From positions 71,088,069-71,152,068 of the forward strand of contig CM051025.1 in the NCBI GenBank assembly GCA_027627225.1: 64,000 nt of DNA, given 5' to 3'. Shown piece by piece: positions 41,001 to 50,000 of the stretch. A program made the translations under genes and the position numbers. This DNA comes from Congeria kusceri. Lineage: Eukaryota > Mollusca > Bivalvia > Myida > Dreissenidae. Under the pieces are notes generated by a model. It did no database searches and was not told the origin of the DNA. It worked only from the letters and a program-made list of their open reading frames with translations. How positions within the stretch are numbered: the first letter of the stretch is position 1; each line of letters begins with the position of its first letter.

Positions 41001-44000
41001 AATGCATCTCCACAGACACACTGATAGAAATTATCAACTTTCTGTAAATACAGCTATTAATGGCTATCAAATTCATTATTCTAGCCACATTCAGAACACA
41101 ATCAAGAGGGATACTGATACATGTACATAGTTTTCCTACAAAAGTCAATGATTTTTTTCATGAGATATATAAAGGGGCAATAAAATCTGCTTTCACCTGA
41201 GATTGAAATAACAACATTAATGAATTGCATAAGCTTTTTTTAGCCAGACAAAGTCATTTATTTGGAAAAGAAATGCATCACAACGGTTGTTGACTGACTC
41301 ATTTTAGGATGTGCACTAAAAAGTGTAAAACAAACATAAATATGACATGTCTTTTTGCAACACTAACAATAAAGGACATTTGGTATAAAAATTATTTGAA
41401 GAAAGTGTAATGTAAAATGTATGAGGCATGTCGTGGGAAAACCGGGCTTAATGCATGTGTGTAAAGTGTCATCTCAGATTAGCCTGTGCAGTCCGTACAG
41501 GCTAATCCGGGACGGGTTTTTCCGCCTACAGTGGATTTATGTTTAGAAGAGACTTCCTTGAAACAGAAAATACCATAAAGCGGAAAGTGCCTTCCTGGAT
41601 TAGCCAGTGCGGACTGCACAGGCTAATCCGGGATGACACTTTACACACATGCATTAAGTCCGGTTTTCCCACGACGAGCCTCGTATGTTGTAACTCATAA
41701 TTATAACCACAAGACCACTTCTTCGCACATACAAGTAAAACTGGGCTTCTTTAAAGGTTCGGAAAAACATTGCAAGAAATTGGAAAAGGCAACAAAATCA
41801 AGGTTCAAAGTAAACTTTTGGGGAAAAGTGCATGGTTTTCAAAAAAATGTCCCTTAAACCAAGAGGACCTGGGCTGCTTCGGCATCCTTCGAAAAAGAAA
41901 GCCCTGCAAGGTTTACTTACATCAGAAAACATTTATATGCATACTGCAGATTTGTGGTAAAAATTCCATTGTCTGCATCAAACATCTTGAAAATGATCTT
42001 CAAATACATTACAGCTGATCAAAGTGCATTTGTATATAAGGTATTTCCTCAAAGCACAATGTACATACTAAAACATCCCAAAATCCTTTTCACACATTTC
42101 TAATTCCAACTTGTCCGAAAGCACTATAAGAAATGTTAGATCCAAATTCTGTGACACAGAACATCAATTCCTATGTAGATTTTGTCAACATCTTCTGCCA
42201 AAAGCAATCTTGGCAGCTGCAATCATGATGAGAAACCATTGATTTCTCCATGAGAAGCCCTTATTACAATCTTGTAAATGTTCAATCTCCAACATAAACA
42301 TCATCTACCAGTGAGATAGAGAGAAACCTAATTTCCTTGCTGACATTTGCCTCAAAGATTAGGTTTCTTCTAATATAGGACAGCTAGATTTGCTGTCCAG
42401 ACATGTCACAAACACTGTGTTGGATGCTTATAACAATGTTACAACAGAAAATGGGTGGCATATGTTTCCCTGTAGCCTTTGTCATTAACACTACCTAACT
42501 GTATGGTGGAAGTGATTAACAATAAATTGACCCCTACACAATTCCAAATTAACTCTGCCTTTGCAACTATACAAGAGGGCCCTAGGTCGCTCACTTGAGG
42601 TTAAGGCATCATAATGGCTTATAACAAGAGGGCCAAATAGCACTAAACCACTTACTTGAGTATAAAGATCTGGGCCTAGCAGTTTCAGGAGAAGAATTGT
42701 ATAGTCTAAATAAACCATGTGATCCACAGGGCATGGCCACTTTCTACCCCAGGGGCATAATTTGAACAATATTTGTAGTGAACAATGTTTCAAGCCAAAT
42801 ATGAAACGTCTGGGCCTTGCGGTTTCAGAGGAGAAGATTTTTAAAGCCCACTTTTTTTATCCGTCTATAGAAACCATGCGACTCTCAAATGTGTCATTTT
42901 GCTATTTAGGTCTATATAAACCATGTGACCCCCCCCCTGGGGCCTGGCCAGTTTTGACATAAGGGCATCATTTGAACACTCTTTGCAGAGGGCCACTATA
43001 CAAATATGAAACCTCTGGCCCTTGCGGTTTCAGGAGGAGATTTTTAAAGTCATTTTTCTTTTTAAGTCTATATAAACCATGTGACCCCTGGGGTGTGGCC
43101 AGTTTTGACCCCGGGGGCATCATTTGAAGAGTCCTTGTAGAGGACCACTATACAATGTTACATACCAAATATGAAACTTTAAAGTCATTTTGCTATTTAA
43201 GGTATTCGCACACTAATGAAATCTGGTAATTTTGACTCATTTCGTAAACGTAGCTGTGTCTTTCGGTATATTTCAGAACAACGTCGGACGACGATGATCT
43301 CAAAAAGTGACAAAAATAAGCATAGAGTTTTTATTAAAATAAACCATAAACTAAAAGAAAACATTTACTTTTTGGTTAGCAACTGTGATTATTTGACAGA
43401 ATTAACGTATATGTTAGGCATAAATAAAAAATATTGCGTTTTGGCATCATGATTATCAACATGGCGGCGCCCATGATCGTTTACTCTTTCAGTTTATAAA
43501 CAGTGAAATATATTTTCTAAACACAAACCGTGTGCCACCAAAAAGACTCGTGAACGCATTTTGATGATCAAAGTGACAGTGATTTTTTCTCTGCGTCCTG
43601 CGTCCAGGATGAAATAATATTGCCGTAGACGCAAAGTTTCAGTTTATGTGCGTACGCGGGATGCATGCATTTAGTTAATGGCAAGTCCTGTCCGGCAGTT
43701 TTGAAGCATTTTGTGTACGAGTACTGTCATAATAGACGGTAAAATTTACCATCGCACCGCAACGTTCCATCTATTTTTATTGGTGTGAAGGTAAAATAAT
43801 ATTTAATTTTTTGGGAAAGTTTTTTTTTAAAGTTCGTCTGCAACATGGGTCAGAAAAGAAAAATGACACATGACTGAATGCAATACTCCTAAAGTTAATT
43901 CTGGTCAGGTTCTACCAAAAATTGTCCGAAAAAAATATGTTAATAGAATAAAGATTGGGAGAAGTTGTTTAGTTGGTGAGCATATACAATGGAACTACAC

Positions 44001-47000
44001 AATTTAATAACATGTACTGCACTTCGTGTACGGTCGCTATAAGGTGCAATGGTATGGTAAAAAATGCACACTGCACAAATTTTCAACATTCTACTTAGTC
44101 TAGCTAGATATGCTTCTCAAAAAACACGAAGTTAAAATTACTTGTGTTATTATATATAATAAAGAGTTAATTGCGTTATTGCCTTACTCATCTTATTAAC
44201 TGACTGTTTATATTTCCATTTGAATAAATTAAAAATTTTGAACTCACACATTTAACTTCGGGACTCATAGATTTTTAGTCCAGCGAGTCCTAGGACTCAT
44301 GGCTGTGAAATTGTAAGTGTTGATACATCCCCTATGCTGGTGTAATTATTAATGATGTGTCTACGTTACAAAATCTAGATCGAAGTGGAAGCCTTATGAA
44401 GGACTGTGGAATTTGTTGTTGTTTTTATTTCTGAAAATATCTACAATCGCAAACAGTGCTATTGTTGACTTGTATAAGTGACAATATTGTGTGAAACATT
44501 TTATTCCTGTGAACGTTACTAGCTACATCGGTGCCAGAATAGAGACTGTTGGCTCATGGATAATGTTGTATAAATGCAAGACACATGATCCATGTTATGA
44601 GTTGAATTACCAGCAAAGAGAAGACTGGCTTGATTTGCACCACATTGCATACAGGTTTGTTTGACAATGATGGTTGTACTTGGAATTCCTTTCCTTGTTA
44701 AATATATGAACATCAATAATAAGTGAATTATTACAATTATATTATTTTTTATTTATTCAGTTCTCATTCATAACCATTTTCTATTGAAAAATATATCACT
44801 CTTTTTTTAATTTAATTTATAATGTCTTTTGATCTGTACATATTGCACCTGATTCCTACAATTTTTGTGTTAACTGATTCACATTTGAACAAAATGATAG
44901 ATAATTTTACATCTAAATTCTAAGAAATGGTGCAGTGTTCTCAGTGTATGCAGTTAACAATGATGTTTCATTTACTTGTACATATACAATATAGACTTAA
45001 TAATTTTCTATTTGCAGCTCCCTGGCTCAGGTTCCCTGATGTCACATGAACAGCAAAATGTATAACTTATTCTGGACAAATCATCAATGGACTTTCGAGA
45101 AAAACGAAACAGTTCATCAGTTCAAGTTTTCACAGGAGCAAACAGGACCGGGCTTCTTTAAAGGTTGCACAAGAAGAATTTCCAACAACAATCATCAAGA
45201 TTACAGTGCTTCTGTTCCTGGATTGAACACATTTAATTGAATGATCTGCATTATTGTGCCCATGTTGACAAACGTTTTGATATACACTTTTAAGTATCAT
45301 CTTTTAGTTATATTAATACTATAATTTTTGAAAATGTTGCTTTGACAGAAATGACATGTCAACATGCTTAAAGTAAGTTTTCTTCATGGATTATTATATG
45401 AACAAAATTAATTATAACATAGTTATTTATTTAATATTGGTTAAATATTATTCCTATTATTAACACAGCAACATTAGCTAAATATATTGTATACAAATGT
45501 AAAATATATTTTTTGCAATACTACAACATGCAATTACAACAGTTTGTTTTAAATTTGCTGATACACTTTGAGTAACCATTAAGTTAAATAGCAAGTAAGT
45601 TAGTGTTTAATCTAATCCAAAATTACATTTAAAGCTACTAACATTTATTTCAGCTTAATCAAGTAAGAAATCTGAATAAACTCGAGTTTGTGACAATGTT
45701 TGTTTAAATATGTCTGATAAATATTATTTTACAAATAACTGTTGTACATTGTCAAACCCACCCTTCCATACTTCATTGATCAGCATATATTTCTAGTTAG
45801 AGACGGTAAAAGTTTATAGTTTTGCATTGTTTATTTGTATTAACAATAACATTAATTTTGGAGAGTCAAATACACTTAAAGGCCTAGAACAATAGTCCAG
45901 AATTAAATTTGAAGTTGAAAGCACATTTTGTAAAAGTGCTAGAATTTGTTTTTCGAGGGGGTACTTTAACATTTTGCTTATTTGTCAATATATGATTGCT
46001 GTTAACATCACACAGTTGTATATTTTATGTATAATTATGATAATGTATAGTCTTAAATTTAAAACTACATAAAGAGATATATGCTAGTTCAACAGAAACT
46101 AAAACTTTGCAGTTCTTCTTGTGTTTTACCCTTAGTAATGTGTTAACCTCGACCACTGTTGTTACAGGATTAATTTTAAATGACTTTATTCTTTGCAACA
46201 CAAGCATGTCAGTATGTTCTTGTGTAAATACTAGGTTAAAAGATGGTTGGATAATTATTTCACTTACTGGATGTCATGGGTCCTGTATGTTGGCATTTGT
46301 GTCACACTCTAGTTTTCTCTGACGACAGTTTTCCGAGTGACTTTAATACTTAATTATAGTAGCCATGTGCAGTATTTAGTTGTATTAGTTGTCTTAAATA
46401 ATAGTTTAAGTTACCAAGCTGTTATTGGAATCAGAATATTAGAATTTATGAAGTTTTGTGACATGTTCAGTTATGATATGTACTAAAAACAGCATCTGGC
46501 ACGTTACTGTACTAGGTATTCAAAACCTACCCCTGTATACCTAAGCTGTAAAAATTTCTGTTATATTACGGTGATGGTTCATACTTTTTTGGTATTTCAC
46601 TTGCATATGTATGTACATGATTTTGATGGACTATATTCATCTATAGCCTTTACCTACATGATCACAACTGACTTTAAAGTATGGACACGCATTTTCAAGT
46701 CAGTTGCATTTGTCCTTATTTTCAATAGGGGCACTGTACATATTTTAATTATTTTTTGGGGGGTTTATATAAACATCACACAGTTGTTATTATTCTGCTT
46801 ATAGATGTCCATGTAACTGTTATGAAGTTTAAAATATGCTGAAAATAAAAAACATGAACATGTTTTGTGGCTTTTTCTAATATGAGATCAAGCAATTTTT
46901 GGACCAAGGTGGTGGTATTACAAAAATGCTAATAACTTTTTTATTACACGGTAAAAAGTCATAATAGTTTCAAATACAGTGTCTTATTGATAGTAGATTA

Positions 47001-50000
47001 TGATTGGAAAAAAATTACACACATTTGTGATTATGACCATTTGTGTGTGAAAACCCTAAGTCTACATAAACCACGTGACCCTGGGGCCTGGCCAGTTTTG
47101 ACCCCAGGGGCATAATTTGAAAAGTCTTTGTAGAGGACCACTATACAATGTTACCAACCAAATACAAAACCTCTGGGCTTCAGAGTACATGATTTTAAAA
47201 GTCATTTTACTATATAATAATATACTCTATAAAAACCATGTGACCCCCGGGATGTTGCCCGTTCAGGGCTCACACTGGCTCCAATTTTTCTTGAGATAAT
47301 TTTTCAATCGACTCGCGTCATCGTTTCGTATTTCAATATTATGAAACATACATCTACTAATATCTTAGTGTTTTAAATGTTATATATTTTACTGTGCTGT
47401 ATTTTAATGCCCTTTAGGTATTTACAAAAGCACTTGCACTTGTTAAGTTATAATATTACTCTTAGTAATAAAACAATGTTTTAGTTTTTTGCTGTAACTA
47501 TTTTTTTCTCTCAACATAGACTTTTATTATATCTGCCAGCACTTAACAATATATATCCATAAATAACAATTAATAAATTACAATTAACATAATCAACTGT
47601 TTCCATCTGGTAAATACAAGTAGCTAAATATATAAAGGCTAAGTACAGAGCAAATATACACTAAATAGATGTGTCAGATTTACAAAATGGCCACACTAAA
47701 AGCAACTGAATAATGTTGATTGTATATTTTGAAGTCAGAACTCACGAACAAACAGCTGGTCAAATCTGTCAGAAATGAAAACAACCCGATAACCAGTCCA
47801 TTTTGACATATTCCATGTATCCACTTTCACACTCCATTTATCAATAAGATAATCCTTCATAACAAACCACGTCATAACAAACCACGTGATGATGATCGAT
47901 TTAAATCTTCTCTATATTATTTATGGTGTTAATTAGTTATTTTCTTTTTCTGTTTTCATTATCGACTGCAGACGATATATAAAAAGTCAAATTATGTAGA
48001 AATTGCGCCGAGTTGCATTAAATAAGTTACAGACACGTAATCCAGTGCCAGATCTGGAAGGGTATTATTTGTGATGGTAGTGGTTACCGTTAACCGATAG
48101 GGGAGGTAACCGCTGTGAGGAGTTTGATAAATTATGTGCTCTATACATAAACCAGTCTGTAGAAAGTACCTAATTAACGTCCAAATCAGTCCAATTTGCT
48201 TGTTGTCATATCGGGGAAAGACCAAGTCAGGGTTTTTTGGCATTTGAGCAATTATGACATTTTCTTGAACCAATTTCTCAATATTTTTCGCAAATGGCTC
48301 AATTGGCGACCGGCAGCGTGAGCCCTGCCGTTTTGAACCCAGGGGCATAATTTGAACAATCTTTGTAGAGGACCACTTTACAATGTTCTATACCAAATAA
48401 GAAACCTCTGGCCCTTGCAGTTTCAGAGCAGAACATTTTTACAGTCATCTTGCTATTTAAGTCTATATAAACCATGTGACCCCCGATGCTGGGTCAGTTT
48501 TGGCCCAAGGGGCTTCATCTGAATAATCTTTGTAGAGGACCACTATACAATGTTACATACCAAATATGAAACCTCTGGGCCTTGCGGTTTCAGAGAAGAT
48601 TTTAAAAGTTGTCTTGCTATTTAAGTCTATATAAACCATGTGACCCCCTTGGGCGTGGCCAGTTTTGACCCCATGGCCATGATTTGAACAAACTTTGCAG
48701 AGAACCACTATAGGATGTTACATACTAAATAGGAAACCTCTGGGCCATGCAGTTTCAGAGAAGAAGATTTTTAAAGTCATTTTGCTATTTAAGTCTATAT
48801 AAATCATGTGACAGCCGGAGCGTGGCCAGTTTTGACCCCAGGGGAATAATTTGAACAATCTTGGTAGAGGACCACTAGACGATGTCACATATCAAATATG
48901 AAAGCTCTGAGCCATGCGGTTTCAGGAGAAGATTTTTAAAGTTTTCACTTTAAATCTATTTTTAGCTCTGGTGACCTACATATGCAGCGAAGTGAAACGA
49001 TTTGAACCACTCTAAAAAAGGGTCACCCAAGGATCATTCCTGTTAAGTTTTATGAAAATCTGTCAAGTGGTTTAGGAGGAGATGTTGATTTAATGAAAAT
49101 GTTGACGCACGACAGACAAAAGGCAATCACAAAAGCTCACTCTGAGCATGTTGTGCTCAGGTGAGCTAATAATGCCAAAATGACATTGATTCTTGGTTTG
49201 TCTATGCAAAATCTTTTTAATAATATAAATAATAATAGCTTTTTTTATTATTACCTTCTCAAAGGTGGTTTTGTTTTTGGTTGTGTTTTCAGCGTTTTTC
49301 CTCTATGTAAAATTGGTACAAGAAATCAGAACCATTCTCAATCCGATTTACCTTCATATTTCCCAAAATGATGTTAAAGAATTCTCAAATCTCTGAAAAA
49401 AAATATCCAAAAAGAGCCTGAAAATATTGACAATGTACCAGTATTTAACTTCTATTTAATCATAGTATGACTTTGAAGAATCCTCAAAACAGTAAATACA
49501 AGTGAAAGAATCAATGAAACCAGTTGCTTTACAGTTTATTTATTGTAACTTATTTTTTTATTTCCTTTTCTACAGCTTTTGATGAAACTGATACAATTCC
49601 CAATTTGGGAGAAATTTTCCCAGTACTAGAAGCATTCCCAAAGTAGTGAGGAAAAAAGCTGGTTGGTTGGTTTGTTTGTTTATCTGTTTGTCTGACTAGC
49701 AACTTTACACAAAAAGTCAACTACAAATATGCTTGAACTTTGTGTACAAAGATTGGAAATGGGGCAATGAACAAATGATAAGCTTCTGGTGGACTCACGG
49801 TTATGATTCGGATTGGAATCATGTCTTGGAGGAGGACGGCGCTCTCCAAGTGCTTTATAGTTTAGTGCTTTGTTTGCTTTTTTGACTATAATAACTAAAC
49901 TCTATAACAACTTTAATACTAATAGAGTGTATCAGTAAAGGATTCAAATAGGATCATTTTTTTCTCATCAATAGTGCTTTAGCCCCTGACAGAACAGTAC

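Larger units (their letters stand above)
42571..49169 (+). mobile_element. HINE/pearl-like element C, interrupted by two nested transposons
   Basis: 5' end ACAAGAGGGCCCTAGGTCGC, with a second partial head at about 42628. 3' end GAGCATGTTGTGCTC then AGGTGAGCTAA. Between lie 167-bp monomers of the element A family (GAGGACCACTATACAATG, TAAACCATGTGACCC). Removing the inserts at 43201-47056 and 47264-48327 leaves a continuous array of roughly 1.7 kb. Confidence 0.85.

Noticed and set aside
47992..48348. 118-codon minus-strand frame
   Set aside because: Lies across the right end of a CAGGGCT transposon into the HINE array; no similarity recognised.
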